64,000 nt of DNA. Origin: an uncultured Muribaculaceae bacterium. GTDB taxonomy: Bacteria; Bacteroidota; Bacteroidia; Bacteroidales; Muribaculaceae. The stretch lies in the NCBI GenBank assembly GCA_944321875.1, contig CALUMX010000005.1, forward strand, positions 1 through 64,000, read 5' to 3'. A program made the translations under genes and the position numbers. Under the pieces are notes generated by a model. That model was given only the letters and a program-made list of their open reading frames with translations, had not been told where the DNA came from and did no database searches. Shown here piece by piece: positions 37,175 to 45,981 of the stretch (position 1 is its first letter; each line of letters begins with the position of its first letter).

Positions 37175-37205
37175 CAAAGGTAGTGCAATTTTTGAGAATT
37201 ACAAA
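37175..37205 (-). promoter_or_regulatory. tRNA-Leu promoter
   Basis: Read leftward: TTTG (37205-37202), 19 bases, TACCTTTG (37182-37175), ending about 10 bases before the tRNA. Confidence 0.75.
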
Positions 37206-37296
37206 CACAAAATCAAAACTTTTTTCGAGAAAATTCAAAATTAATTTGCTATCTTTACAACTTTAATTCATAAACCACTAATTTATAGCGTAATAT

Positions 37297-37848
37297 ATGG
37301 AAACAATCAAAACAGGTAAGTATGTGAAATTTGCATACGACCTTTTCGAACTGGAAGGCGGTAACGCCGAATTGATGCTGTCGAAGACTAAAGACGACCC
37401 GGAAGCGTTTGTTTTCGGATTGGACGAAAATATGGTGCCGGCCCTCAGCGCTGCTATGGAAGGCAAGACTGTAGGCGACAAATTTGAGGTAAACGTAGAG
37501 CCGGCCAACGGTTTCGGCGAACGCCGCAACGAACTCGTCATGGAGCTTCCGATTGAGATGTTTGAGGTAGACGGCAAGTTTGACGACAAGCATGTATATC
37601 AGGGTGCCGACATCACGATGATGACGGCAGAGGGTATGCCGGCTCCGGGTACGGTACTCGTTGTTACCGACAAGAACGTGACGGTTGACTTCAACCACCC
37701 GCTCGCAGGCAAGACTGTCCGCTTCAACGTGGAAATTATCGAGGTGCGCGATGCCACTGAGGCTGACAAGCATCCTTCTTGCGGCGGTTGCCACGGATGT
37801 GGTGACGACCACGGATGCAGCGGTTGCGGCGACGGATGCTGCCACTAA
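37297..37848 (+). CDS. slyD: FKBP-type peptidyl-prolyl isomerase, SlyD-like
   Basis: The FKBP fold is split by the insert-in-flap domain as in SlyD (VKFAYDLFELEGG, FGLDENMVPALSAAMEGKTVGD, VNVEPANGFGERR, VDFNHPLAGKTVRFNVEI). From residue 159 a 25-residue tail holds seven cysteines and four histidines (HPSCGGCHGCGDDHGC...), a metal-binding end like the nickel-binding tail of E. coli SlyD. A folding chaperone with a metal-storage or hydrogenase/urease maturation role is known for the family; no nickel enzyme genes are nearby. 183 residues, single gene. Confidence 0.93.
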   Translation: METIKTGKYVKFAYDLFELEGGNAELMLSKTKDDPEAFVFGLDENMVPALSAAMEGKTVGDKFEVNVEPANGFGERRNELVMELPIEMFEVDGKFDDKHVYQGADITMMTAEGMPAPGTVLVVTDKNVTVDFNHPLAGKTVRFNVEIIEVRDATEADKHPSCGGCHGCGDDHGCSGCGDGCCH

Positions 37849-37873
37849 TCCGATTTTTCTCAACATTGCATAC

Positions 37874-37910
37874 AAAAAGTCTGCCGAAAATAAAATCCGG
37901 CAGACTTTTT
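37874..37910 (+). terminator. terminator after slyD
   Basis: AAAAAGTCTGCCG (37874-37886) and CGGCAGACTTTTT (37898-37910) form a perfect 13-bp stem followed by Ts. Confidence 0.92.
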
Positions 37911-37933
37911 TTCATCCATAAAGAGCCTTAAAC

Positions 37934-37951
37934 TGTTTACAAATGTAAACA
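37934..37951. repeat. 8-bp inverted repeat with two-base spacer
   Basis: TGTTTACA-AA-TGTAAACA is operator-like and stands alone in the gap between slyD and the candidate small RNA; a second stem TAATTTTTC / GAAAAATTA lies at 37997-38018. No protein is coded in the surrounding 440 bases (37849-38295). Confidence 0.5.
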
Positions 37952-38039
37952 TAAAAGTACATACAGAGTATGAATGCAAAATAAAGTTAAACCAAGTAAT
38001 TTTTCTATCGAAAAATTATATTGTATAACATAAAAAGCA

Positions 38040-38168
38040 TACCTTTGTAATGTGTTTTTCATGGTATTAGATTTAAGGTTAACAAGATTGATTGTCGTGA
38101 GACAATCAATTTTTTTTTGAAGCTATCGAAAGTGCGTCCCCAACGGTGGATGCACTTTTGTTTTTTCA
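38040..38168 (+). ncRNA. candidate small RNA with two tandem terminator hairpins
   Basis: TACCTTTG (38040-38047) gives a -7 box. About 45 bases downstream is GATTGATTGTC-gtga-GACAATCAATTTTTTTTT (hairpin 38087-38109 plus T-run), and directly after it a second stem AAAGTGCGTCC / GGATGCACTTT (38131-38156) with TTTTGTTTTTT. The transcript would be roughly 55-65 or 115 bases. A 19-codon reading frame (38061-38120, MVLDLRLTRLIVVRQSIFF) runs through the first hairpin, so a leader-peptide attenuator is an alternative. The next gene has its own strong promoter, which favours an independent RNA. No Rfam family recognised. Confidence 0.55.
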
Positions 38169-38234
38169 CCCCTTTCCACCATTGCATCAGGCATCACCTG
38201 AAAACGCCGGAAGTCTCATTTACGAGCATATTTA

Positions 38235-38265
38235 TTGGAATTTTTCAAGATAAATTCTATATTTG
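38235..38265 (+). promoter_or_regulatory. promoter of the first small lipoprotein gene
   Basis: TTG (38235-38237), 20 bases, TATATTTG (38258-38265). This places the start at 38296, not at the upstream ATG at 38263. Confidence 0.75.
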
Positions 38266-38295
38266 CACTTAAGTGATATAAAATTAGACCAATTT

Positions 38296-38712
38296 ATGAG
38301 CAAACTGCATAATATAACAACTCCACTCGCAGCGGTACTGCTGCTGATAATCTCAGCCCTGTCGCTACAATCGTGCGTAGTGGAGGTAGTCGACCACCCT
38401 ATTCCCGTACATGAGTTGGTGGGAGAATGGCGTATGATTGAGGAAAGCGGTGTCCCCGTCGACAGCCGCTACAGCGAGTCCTATGCCTTCTACGAAGACT
38501 ACACCGGCACCTACAGCTACTACGACCGCCTGGGCCGTATCTGGTATGAGGATTTCTACTGGGAAACAAACCAACGGGGCACACTCTATATTAACTATGT
38601 CAATCAGGCCATGGGTTCCGCATTCTGCTACTATGACCTTGACGGAAACTACGCCTATTTTTCCGACGACCCGCGGTTCCATTATTACAACACCTACATC
38701 CGCATCCGATAA
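38296..38712 (+). CDS. small lipoprotein, lipocalin-like
   Basis: 138 residues. The signal sequence ends LSLQSC, a lipobox with cysteine. The mature part begins HELVGEWRMIEESG and is rich in Tyr, Asp and Trp in alternating strands, resembling the short lipocalin-like lipoproteins common in Bacteroidales. Ligand and role unknown. It faces a similar-sized lipoprotein gene across a shared terminator. Confidence 0.75.
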   Translation: MSKLHNITTPLAAVLLLIISALSLQSCVVEVVDHPIPVHELVGEWRMIEESGVPVDSRYSESYAFYEDYTGTYSYYDRLGRIWYEDFYWETNQRGTLYINYVNQAMGSAFCYYDLDGNYAYFSDDPRFHYYNTYIRIR

Positions 38713-38733
38713 CCCTGCGGACAAGATAGACAA

Positions 38734-38780
38734 AACCAAAAGGGATGGCTTCTCAACGGAAACCATCCCTTTTGGTTTAA
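38734..38780. terminator. 15-bp perfect bidirectional terminator
   Basis: AACCAAAAGGGATGG (38734-38748) and CCATCCCTTTTGGTT (38763-38777). It separates two convergent lipoprotein genes. Confidence 0.92.
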
Positions 38781-38832
38781 ACAACCGTCCCCAACCTATC
38801 AGTCAGAACGGGATTGAAATGCCCCAATATCG

Positions 38833-39246
38833 TTAATAATTAAGATATTTCTCAATCACCGAATCATCAACACGTTTATAGGACATCGAAATACCTAATA
38901 CAGTCAGTGTCAAATCCTCGTTGCTGAGTTTGGTAATTACCGCAGTTGTCGGAATCTCTTCACCCTCATCGCTTATGATTACAGCATTACCGTTTCTTTC
39001 CCATTGTCCTCCTCTATCAATATAATCAATAGTTCCATCAGCATTTAGATTTACCTCAATATATTCTCCATCTGCATTGAATTGAACATACTGTTTACCC
39101 CAATAATCCTCGGAATCAAAAGAATCCCATTCCCATGTGCCGACAATATCTCCAGAAGAGATATCCTCCTCATCATTGCATGAAACCAGAAAAAGAGAGG
39201 AGAGAGCAATCAAAGCCACCAATAGTTGATACAAATGTTTTTTCAT
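38833..39246 (-). CDS. small lipoprotein, lipocalin-like
   Basis: 137 residues from the start at 39246, chosen because it gives a good signal sequence ending FLVSC. The mature protein begins DIVGTWEWDSF and continues with alternating strands (KQYVQFNADGEYIEV, GGQWERNGNAVII), the pattern of DUF5640/lipocalin-like domains. The GxW opening recalls the GEW of the convergent lipoprotein, so the two may be distant paralogues. Function unknown. Confidence 0.75.
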   Translation of the reverse strand: MKKHLYQLLVALIALSSLFLVSCNDEEDISSGDIVGTWEWDSFDSEDYWGKQYVQFNADGEYIEVNLNADGTIDYIDRGGQWERNGNAVIISDEGEEIPTTAVITKLSNEDLTLTVLGISMSYKRVDDSVIEKYLNY

Positions 39247-39394
39247 CGTAAAATAATTAAAATCCATATTTAGTTTTCCCATTAAATTATACATCCAATC
39301 ATAGTTACCGTATTCCACTCTTATCCCTCCACAGCGGAAATCCTAACTTCTCCCAAGAAAATCCGACAATATCCCGTGTCGCCCTAAAAAGTTC

Positions 39395-40840
39395 TTAGGA
39401 TTTGCGGCGGCGGAGTACGAAGCTAAGCACCTCATCCTGGATTTTGGAGTGAAGAAGCCGGTTGGCCAGATAATAGACACCAAGGCCGACGGCCGTCTGA
39501 AGCAACAGACTTGCCCAAGCATTGCCGACCGCATACCACACACCCCACTGCGCTGCCATCGCCACACAGGCTATCGCCGCATAAGGCACGGCATCGAGCA
39601 CCATCAGCGACGGACGGTAGCCCGTCAAATGCCCGGCTTCAAAAATGGCATACACATAGAAAATGACGGAAGCGGCAAGCTGTCCCCATATCATTGCCTC
39701 CACACCCAGCGGAATCGTAACGACGATGGCCGCCACCATGAGCACGTCCTTCACTATCTCGTAAACGATGAGCGAACGCGACTTGCCAAGAGCAAGAATA
39801 TAGTTGTTATAAAGAGAGGTAAGCACTACGAAGATGCCACGGGCAGCCAGTATCTGGAACATGACGATGGCCTCGTCCCACTTCGTGCCGAAAAGGATGT
39901 GAAAAATAGGCTCAGCCGCCGTAATGAGCAGAAGCATCAGCGGGAATACCAGATAGGCGGTAAAACGGTTCATCTTGCGCATCATGCGGCAGAACCGCTC
40001 CGCATCGTCCTGGCAACCGCTGAGGACGGGCAGGAACGACGAGGTGAGAATCTGCGAGATGGACATGACGCCCATCTTGCTCCATTTGTCGGCCTGCGTG
40101 TAGCAGCCGAGCTTCACCAGATTGTAGTAGGCTCCGATAATAAAGGAGTAGACATTGAGGGAAACCGTGTTGAGAAACGAGCTCATCATCACTCCGCTTC
40201 CCACGGAAAAGACCGAGCGCAACGACGCCATGCTGAAACGGCTGCGCGGCACCCACCCCGTTGTCAGCCACAGGAAAAGCGACTTGACAGCGGCGAGTAC
40301 GATGGTCTGCCAGACGATGGCCCACGCGCCGTAGCCGGCAAAAGCCATCCAGATGCCCACCGCGCCGGAGACAACCAGTCCGAGCGTATTGCCGATGGCC
40401 ACCCTTGCCACTGTCATCTGCTTCATCAGACGGTTGGTCTGCACGATGGCCGTGGCATTAAGAATGAACGAGAGGAACATCACTCGAGAGAGCGACACCA
40501 ACCGCTCGTCACCAAAAATATCGGCAATGAGCGGGGCACAAAACCATAGAACGGCATATATCGCCACACTCATTGCCAGATTAAAGTAGAAAACGGTGCA
40601 ATAGTCCGTTTCCGTCGGTGTCTTTTTTTGAATCAGCGCACTGGAGAAACCGCTGTCGACAAACAGGGAGGCGAAAGCCTGAAACACGAGCATGGCCCCC
40701 ACCAGTCCGAAATCGGACTTCGACAGGACATTGGCCAGCACCACGCCCGTCACGGCATAGAGCACCTGCGACGCGAATTTGTCAATCGTGTTCCATTTCA
40801 GCGTCCGCGCGGTCTTCTGTTTCAGCGAGGCTTCTTCCAT
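39395..40840 (-). CDS. polysaccharide flippase, Wzx/MATE-like (MVF superfamily)
   Basis: 481 residues with about 13 membrane helices. The N-terminus KWNTIDKFASQVLYAVTGVVLANVL and the FGLVGAMLVFQAF segment are typical of the WzxC/lipopolysaccharide flippase group, which moves undecaprenyl-linked glycans across the inner membrane. It is the last of a seven-gene run starting at rimP and not inside a sugar cluster, so the substrate glycan cannot be named. Confidence 0.85.
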   Translation of the reverse strand: MEEASLKQKTARTLKWNTIDKFASQVLYAVTGVVLANVLSKSDFGLVGAMLVFQAFASLFVDSGFSSALIQKKTPTETDYCTVFYFNLAMSVAIYAVLWFCAPLIADIFGDERLVSLSRVMFLSFILNATAIVQTNRLMKQMTVARVAIGNTLGLVVSGAVGIWMAFAGYGAWAIVWQTIVLAAVKSLFLWLTTGWVPRSRFSMASLRSVFSVGSGVMMSSFLNTVSLNVYSFIIGAYYNLVKLGCYTQADKWSKMGVMSISQILTSSFLPVLSGCQDDAERFCRMMRKMNRFTAYLVFPLMLLLITAAEPIFHILFGTKWDEAIVMFQILAARGIFVVLTSLYNNYILALGKSRSLIVYEIVKDVLMVAAIVVTIPLGVEAMIWGQLAASVIFYVYAIFEAGHLTGYRPSLMVLDAVPYAAIACVAMAAQWGVWYAVGNAWASLLLQTAVGLGVYYLANRLLHSKIQDEVLSFVLRRRKS

Positions 40841-40861
40841 AACTGGCTGACAGCAGAAACG

Positions 40862-41683
40862 TTAGTCGACTACAGGCTTACGGCCGTTGTCGGCGGGCAT
40901 TTCTTCCGTATATTGTGAATCATCGCACTCCGTCATGGCCGCATCACCAGTTTCCGTAACGGTCACCTTCTGCTCTGTGGCGGAATTGTCGCCGAGCGGT
41001 TCAAACTTCACGTTCGACAATTTGCCCTTCGTGATTTGCGGATAACCCTTGTAGTAAACCTTACCTGAGCCGAGACCGTTGATGCTCAGCGTCTTTGTCG
41101 GCGCGCAGCCGATAGTTCCCGTACCCATTACGCGGCACTTCACGTCGCGGGCTTCTACCTCATCGGCCTGAATCTCACCGGCTCCCACATTGTCAAGAGT
41201 CAGCGTCGTACATTTGCCGGAAGCAATGATTGTACCCTTGCCGGTCAGCAGACGGAGCGTCATGTCGACTACATCGAGATTGCGGGCTACGATTTTACCG
41301 TTGCCCTGAATCTGAAGCGACAACTTCGCGCCCGGGCGTACGTCGCGGATGTAGAGCGTGCTGTCCTTGTTGTTCTCCGCCTTTGAGAGGAAAGAAGAGT
41401 AGACATAAACCGTAGGCAGGTTCTTCAGAGGCTCTGCCGCCGGGTCAAGCTCGATTTTCAACTTGCTCTTCGAGCGGTTGGCAATAATATAGGAAGCGAA
41501 TTGCGGCTTGATGTCGAATGTGACATAGCCCACAGAATCAGGATTGGAAGAGTAGACAACATTCACACGGTCGTTGACAACGAGCTCGTCAAACTCCCCT
41601 ACCTTAATCTGATAATTGTCGGCCTTGGCAGTCGAAACGACCATTGCAGCCATAACCATCATTACGAATAACAGTTTTTTCAT
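40862..41683 (-). CDS. exported GIN-domain protein (DUF2807)
   Basis: A signal peptide (VVSTAKA) precedes a right-handed beta-helix-like domain with the DUF2807 pattern: INDRVNVVYSSNPDSVGYVT, IQGNGKIVARNLDVVDMTLR, LDNVGAGEIQADEVEARDV, INGLGSGKVYYKG. Such proteins are predicted exported adhesin-like or scaffold proteins without known biochemical role. 273 residues with an acidic C-terminus. It lies 14 bases from dusB and 21 from the flippase. Confidence 0.85.
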   Translation of the reverse strand: MKKLLFVMMVMAAMVVSTAKADNYQIKVGEFDELVVNDRVNVVYSSNPDSVGYVTFDIKPQFASYIIANRSKSKLKIELDPAAEPLKNLPTVYVYSSFLSKAENNKDSTLYIRDVRPGAKLSLQIQGNGKIVARNLDVVDMTLRLLTGKGTIIASGKCTTLTLDNVGAGEIQADEVEARDVKCRVMGTGTIGCAPTKTLSINGLGSGKVYYKGYPQITKGKLSNVKFEPLGDNSATEQKVTVTETGDAAMTECDDSQYTEEMPADNGRKPVVD

Positions 41684-41697
41684 CTTGCAGTTTGTTT

Positions 41698-42690
41698 TTA
41701 TGGTTCTATATGAAGGAATTCTGTTTCCACTTTTTGCAGTACGGCTTCCAGCTCCTCTGCCGTAGCGGCCTGAAGCATGGCGATGCGCGTCTCGCGGAAA
41801 TTGGGGATGCCCTTGAAAAGCGGGGATGCCGCCAGGTGACGGCGAATGTGGAGAATGCCCCTGTACTCGTCAATCCGGCCGATGCTCTCGGCTATCTGAC
41901 GGCGCAGCAAGGCCATCTTCTCCGCTGCCGGAATCGGCTCAATCGGTTCTCCATGAAGCAAGTAATGCTTCATTTCGCGGAAAATCCACGGCGCTCCGAT
42001 GGAAGCGCGGCCCACCATAACGGCATCGACTCCGTAACGGTCGAAGTAGTCGGCCAACTTCTGCGGCGTCGTGATGTCGCCGTTGCCGATAATCGGAATA
42101 TGGATACGGGGATTACGCTTCACCTCGCCTATCAGCGTCCAGTCAGCCTCGCCCGTATACATCTGGCTGCGGGTACGGCCATGGATGGTGAGCGCCCGGA
42201 TACCGCAGTCCTGCAGCTGCTCGGCCAGCGTCGTGATAATCTTATTCTCGCAGTCCCAGCCCAGACGCGTCTTGACGGTCACAGGCAGCTTCACGGCGTC
42301 GACCACGGCCCGCGTAATCTGAAGCATCTTGGGCACGTCGCGGAGCATACCCGCTCCCGCTCCCTTCGATGCCACCTTCTTCACCGGGCATCCGAAATTG
42401 ATGTCAATCAAGTCGGGACCGGCCTCCTCGGCAATCTTGGCAGCCTCCACCATCGGTTCCACCTCCTTGCCGTAGATTTGAATGGCCACCGGCCGCTCGC
42501 GGTCGTCGATGTGGAGTTTGCGCGTAGTGCTGTTGATGCTTCTCACCAAAGCATCGGCCGAGACAAACTCCGTGTAGACCATATCGGCCCCCTGCTCCTT
42601 GCAGATAAGGCGGAACGACGGGTCGGTCACGTCCTCCATCGGTGCCAGCAGCACAGGGCGGTCGCCCAAATCAATCGTATCTATTTTCAT
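41698..42690 (-). CDS. dusB: tRNA-dihydrouridine synthase
   Basis: Reduces uridines in the D-loop of tRNA using FMN and NADPH. VLLAPMEDVTDPSFRLICK opens the TIM barrel, Cys101 in DINFGCPVKKV is the catalytic acid, TVKTRLGWD and LTIHGRTRSQMY complete the active site, followed by a C-terminal helical domain. 330 residues. DusB/C/A cannot be separated with certainty; DusB is the ancestral type in bacteria. Within the rimP-to-flippase run, 30 bases after folK. Confidence 0.93.
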   Translation of the reverse strand: MKIDTIDLGDRPVLLAPMEDVTDPSFRLICKEQGADMVYTEFVSADALVRSINSTTRKLHIDDRERPVAIQIYGKEVEPMVEAAKIAEEAGPDLIDINFGCPVKKVASKGAGAGMLRDVPKMLQITRAVVDAVKLPVTVKTRLGWDCENKIITTLAEQLQDCGIRALTIHGRTRSQMYTGEADWTLIGEVKRNPRIHIPIIGNGDITTPQKLADYFDRYGVDAVMVGRASIGAPWIFREMKHYLLHGEPIEPIPAAEKMALLRRQIAESIGRIDEYRGILHIRRHLAASPLFKGIPNFRETRIAMLQAATAEELEAVLQKVETEFLHIEP

Positions 42691-42720
42691 AAAAAATAAT
42701 CTAACTTGTCACGTACTTAT

Positions 42721-43227
42721 TCAACAATCGACAGCCCCCTTTCGTTCGCTGTCAGCCTCCGATTCCAACGCGGCAACCATCTCATCCACGGTCAGCCCGC
42801 TTACGGGATGCCGCCATCGGGGTGAAAGCTGCTGCAAGGGCTTCAATACGAACAGCCGCCGGTCCATGCGCGGATGGGGCACCGTCAGCCGCTCCGTGGC
42901 TACCACCTCGCTGCCGGCATAGATGATGTCAATGTCGAGCGAGCGGTCGGCATAGCTGCCGTCGGCGGTGCGGTGCGACAGGCTCCCGGCCTCCCGCTCC
43001 ACCTGTTGAAGCAAATCGAGCAGACGCTCCAGCGCGATGTCGCTCTCAAACTCTGCCGCTATATTATAAAAGGGGTTATCGGACTGATAACCCCATGGTT
43101 CTGATTCGTATATCTGCGAGACGCGCAACCGGCAGCCGAGGAGCGTCCCGATGCGTTCCACCGCAAAGGAGAGCATCTCCCTGCGGTCGCCGAGATTGGA
43201 CCCCAGATTCAAGCCAATGGTACGCAT
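42721..43227 (-). CDS. folK: 2-amino-4-hydroxy-6-hydroxymethyldihydropteridine diphosphokinase
   Basis: Transfers pyrophosphate to the pterin in folate synthesis. GLNLGSNLGDRREML, YESEPWGY, DNPFYNIAAEFESD and the ATP-binding RSLDIDIIYAG and LTVPHPRMDRRLFVLKPL motifs are all present. 168 residues, normal. It lies between infB (15 bases) and dusB; folate and translation genes share this run. Confidence 0.93.
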   Translation of the reverse strand: MRTIGLNLGSNLGDRREMLSFAVERIGTLLGCRLRVSQIYESEPWGYQSDNPFYNIAAEFESDIALERLLDLLQQVEREAGSLSHRTADGSYADRSLDIDIIYAGSEVVATERLTVPHPRMDRRLFVLKPLQQLSPRWRHPVSGLTVDEMVAALESEADSERKGAVDC

Positions 43228-43242
43228 TCGTCCCGTCGCCGA

Positions 43243-45963
43243 TTACAGTTTCTTGGACACTTCGATTTCCTCGTAGGCTTCAATCATATCGCCTTCCTTG
43301 ACATCGTTGTAGCCCGCAATGTTAAGACCGCAGTCGTAGCCTGAAGACACTTCCTTGACGTCGTCCTTGAAACGCTTCAGAGAGCCGAGCTCACCGCTGT
43401 AGATGACGATACCGTCGCGGATAAGGCGCACCTTGCTTGTACGCTTAATCTTACCCTCGCGCACCATACATCCGGCAATCGTACCTACGCGCGAAATCTT
43501 GTAAGTCTGAAGCACCTCGGCCGTACCGTTGACTTCCTCCTTGATATCCGGAGAGAGCATTCCGGCCATAGCGTCCTTCACCTCCTCAATCGCATCGTAG
43601 ATGATTGAGTACAGACGAATGTCGACACCGTCGTTCTCGGCAAGACGGCGCGCAGCTACCGACGGACGCACCTGGAAGCCGATGATTACGGCATCGGATG
43701 CGGCAGCCAGCGTTACGTCGGACTCGGAAATCGCACCCACAGCCTTGTGGATGACGTTGACCTGTACCTCCGGCGTAGAGAGCTTAATCAACGAGTCGCT
43801 CAACGCCTCGATTGAACCGTCCACGTCGCCCTTCACAATCAGGTTCAATTCGTGGAACTCGCCCAAAGCACGGCGGCGTGCGATGTCGTCGAGACCCGGC
43901 ATGCGGCGTGTGCGCTCCTTCAGCTCGCGCTGCAACTGCTCACGGCGGTTGGCAATCTCACGAGCCTCGCGGTCTGACTCAAGAATATTGAATGTATCAC
44001 CGGCAGTAGGAGCGCCGTTCAAACCGAGCACAAGTGCCGGTGCGGCAGGACCAGCCTCCGTGATACGCTGGTTACGTTCGTTGAACATGGCACGGATTTT
44101 ACCGTAGCTTGTACCTGCCACCATGATGTCGCCCACGCGGAGCGTACCGTTGGAGACAAGCACCGTAGCCACATATCCGCGGCCCTTGTCGAGTGAGGAC
44201 TCGATGACAGAACCGGTAGCATGGCGGTGAGGATTTGCCTTCAGGTCGAGCATTTCGGCCTCAAGCAGCACCTTTTCCATCAGCTCAGCCACACCCGTAC
44301 CCTTCTTGGCCGAGATTTCCTGCGACTGATACTTTCCACCCCAGTCTTCGACGAGGTAGTTCATGTTGGCCAGCTCCTCCTTGATTTTATCAGGGTTGGC
44401 AGCCGGCTTATCGATTTTGTTGATGGCAAAGACGATAGGCACACCGGCAGCCGATGCGTGGTTGATGGCCTCCACCGTCTGCGGCATGACGTTGTCGTCG
44501 GCAGCCACGATAATGATGGCGATGTCCGTCACCTTCGCACCACGGGCACGCATAGCGGTAAACGCTTCGTGACCCGGAGTATCGAGGAACGTAATGCGGC
44601 GGCCGTCCTCGAGCTTCACGTTGTAGGCACCGATGTGCTGCGTGATACCTCCGGCCTCACCTGCGATAACGTTGGCATTACGGATATAGTCAAGCAATGA
44701 AGTCTTACCATGGTCGACGTGACCCATGACGGTCACAATCGGCGGACGCGGCAACAAATCCTCTTCGTTGTCCTCTTCCACCTGGATGGCTTCCGACACC
44801 TCGGCGCTGACATACTCAGTCTTGAATCCGAACTCTTCGGCAACGATGTTGATGGTTTCCGCATCGAGACGCTGGTTGATCGAAACCATCACGCCGATAT
44901 TCATACAAGTGGCAATAATCTTGTTAATCGGCACATCCATCATCAGAGCAAGGTCGTTGGCTGTCACGAACTCCGTGATGCGCAGCGTCTTGCTTTCCTT
45001 CATTTCAAGTTCGGCTTCCTCGCGCTCGCGCTCTTCGAAGGCCTCACGTTTTTCCTTTCTCCACTTGGCACTCTTCTTCTGAGGCTTGTTGGTCAGACGG
45101 GCAAGCGTCTCCTTGATTTGCTTCTGAACGTCTTCCTCGTTCACTTCCGGCTTGATGTGGCGCTTTGCCTTAGCCGCGTTGCGGTCGCCCTTCTGCTTTC
45201 CGCCGCCGTTGTTATTGTTGCGGCGTGACTCGCCGTCACCCTTTCCGCCGCCCTGAGAAGAATTCTCGATATCGACTTTTTCCTTGCCGATACGCTTGCG
45301 CTTGCGCTTCTCGCCGTCGTTGTTGGCTACGCTGGCATTGTTCTTCTCCTTCGCCAGACGCTCCTTGCGCTTCTCCTCCTTGCTCTTTTTCTTCGGACGG
45401 GTCTGCTGGTTGATTTCGTCGAGGTTGATTTTACCCACGATTTTCGGGGCGGCAATGGTACCCACCACCGTCTTGATTTCGTTATCCTCGGTTACCACCT
45501 TTGTCTCCACCGGCTTAACCTCCTCTTTCTTAGGCTCCGGCTTTGGTTCCGGTTTCGGTTCCGGCTTAACCTCAAGCTTCGGTTCCGGTTTTGGCTCCGG
45601 CTTTGGTTCAGGCTTAGGCTCCGGTTTCGGCTTGTTCAGGCTGTCGAGGTCAATCTTACCGATTACCTTCGGGCCGCTGACCGGCTCGACTGCCACCTTC
45701 ACCTCTTCCTTCTTGGCCTCTTCTTTCTTTGCCTCGTGAGCCTTGGCTTTTTCCTTATGACGAGAGGAAGAGTAACGGTCAGACTTCGATTTCTGGTCCT
45801 TGTCGTTCTTGAACGCCTTCACAAGCATCTCATACTGCTCATCGGTGATGCGCATGTTGATGTTGTTCTCCTCTACGTCCTGATTGTTTTTCTGCAGGTA
45901 ATCCACCAGCGTCGGGATTCCTACGTTTAAATCTTTTGCTACTTGACTTATCTTTATTGCCAT
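43243..45963 (-). CDS. infB: translation initiation factor IF-2
   Basis: GTPase that brings initiator tRNA to the ribosome. The N-terminal IF2_N domain (residues 1-55) is followed by a charged linker with a KP-EPKP run (111-145) and a second IF2_N, then the G domain with GHVDHGKT (414-421), DTPGHEAF and NKID, and domains II-IV ending in IEVSKKL. Length 906 residues. The long Lys/Glu/Pro-rich linker is typical of Bacteroidetes. Third in the rimP-nusA-infB order. Confidence 0.97.
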   Translation of the reverse strand: MAIKISQVAKDLNVGIPTLVDYLQKNNQDVEENNINMRITDEQYEMLVKAFKNDKDQKSKSDRYSSSRHKEKAKAHEAKKEEAKKEEVKVAVEPVSGPKVIGKIDLDSLNKPKPEPKPEPKPEPKPEPKLEVKPEPKPEPKPEPKKEEVKPVETKVVTEDNEIKTVVGTIAAPKIVGKINLDEINQQTRPKKKSKEEKRKERLAKEKNNASVANNDGEKRKRKRIGKEKVDIENSSQGGGKGDGESRRNNNNGGGKQKGDRNAAKAKRHIKPEVNEEDVQKQIKETLARLTNKPQKKSAKWRKEKREAFEEREREEAELEMKESKTLRITEFVTANDLALMMDVPINKIIATCMNIGVMVSINQRLDAETINIVAEEFGFKTEYVSAEVSEAIQVEEDNEEDLLPRPPIVTVMGHVDHGKTSLLDYIRNANVIAGEAGGITQHIGAYNVKLEDGRRITFLDTPGHEAFTAMRARGAKVTDIAIIIVAADDNVMPQTVEAINHASAAGVPIVFAINKIDKPAANPDKIKEELANMNYLVEDWGGKYQSQEISAKKGTGVAELMEKVLLEAEMLDLKANPHRHATGSVIESSLDKGRGYVATVLVSNGTLRVGDIMVAGTSYGKIRAMFNERNQRITEAGPAAPALVLGLNGAPTAGDTFNILESDREAREIANRREQLQRELKERTRRMPGLDDIARRRALGEFHELNLIVKGDVDGSIEALSDSLIKLSTPEVQVNVIHKAVGAISESDVTLAAASDAVIIGFQVRPSVAARRLAENDGVDIRLYSIIYDAIEEVKDAMAGMLSPDIKEEVNGTAEVLQTYKISRVGTIAGCMVREGKIKRTSKVRLIRDGIVIYSGELGSLKRFKDDVKEVSSGYDCGLNIAGYNDVKEGDMIEAYEEIEVSKKL
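45529..45633 (-). repeat. PEPK low-complexity tract inside infB
   Basis: About 35 codons of KP/PEPK units; the repeated 6- to 12-base pattern is prone to slippage and may vary in length between strains without breaking the frame. Confidence 0.85.
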
Positions 45964-45981
45964 ATATCTTTATCGTGGTTT

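Noticed and set aside
38263-38295. Upstream ATG of the first small lipoprotein
   Set aside because: It overlaps the TATATTTG box at 38258-38265, so it lies before the expected transcription start; the signal sequence begins at 38296.
39449-40549. 366-codon plus-strand frame over the flippase gene
   Set aside because: His/Arg-rich composition typical of the complement of membrane-protein genes; no start signal.
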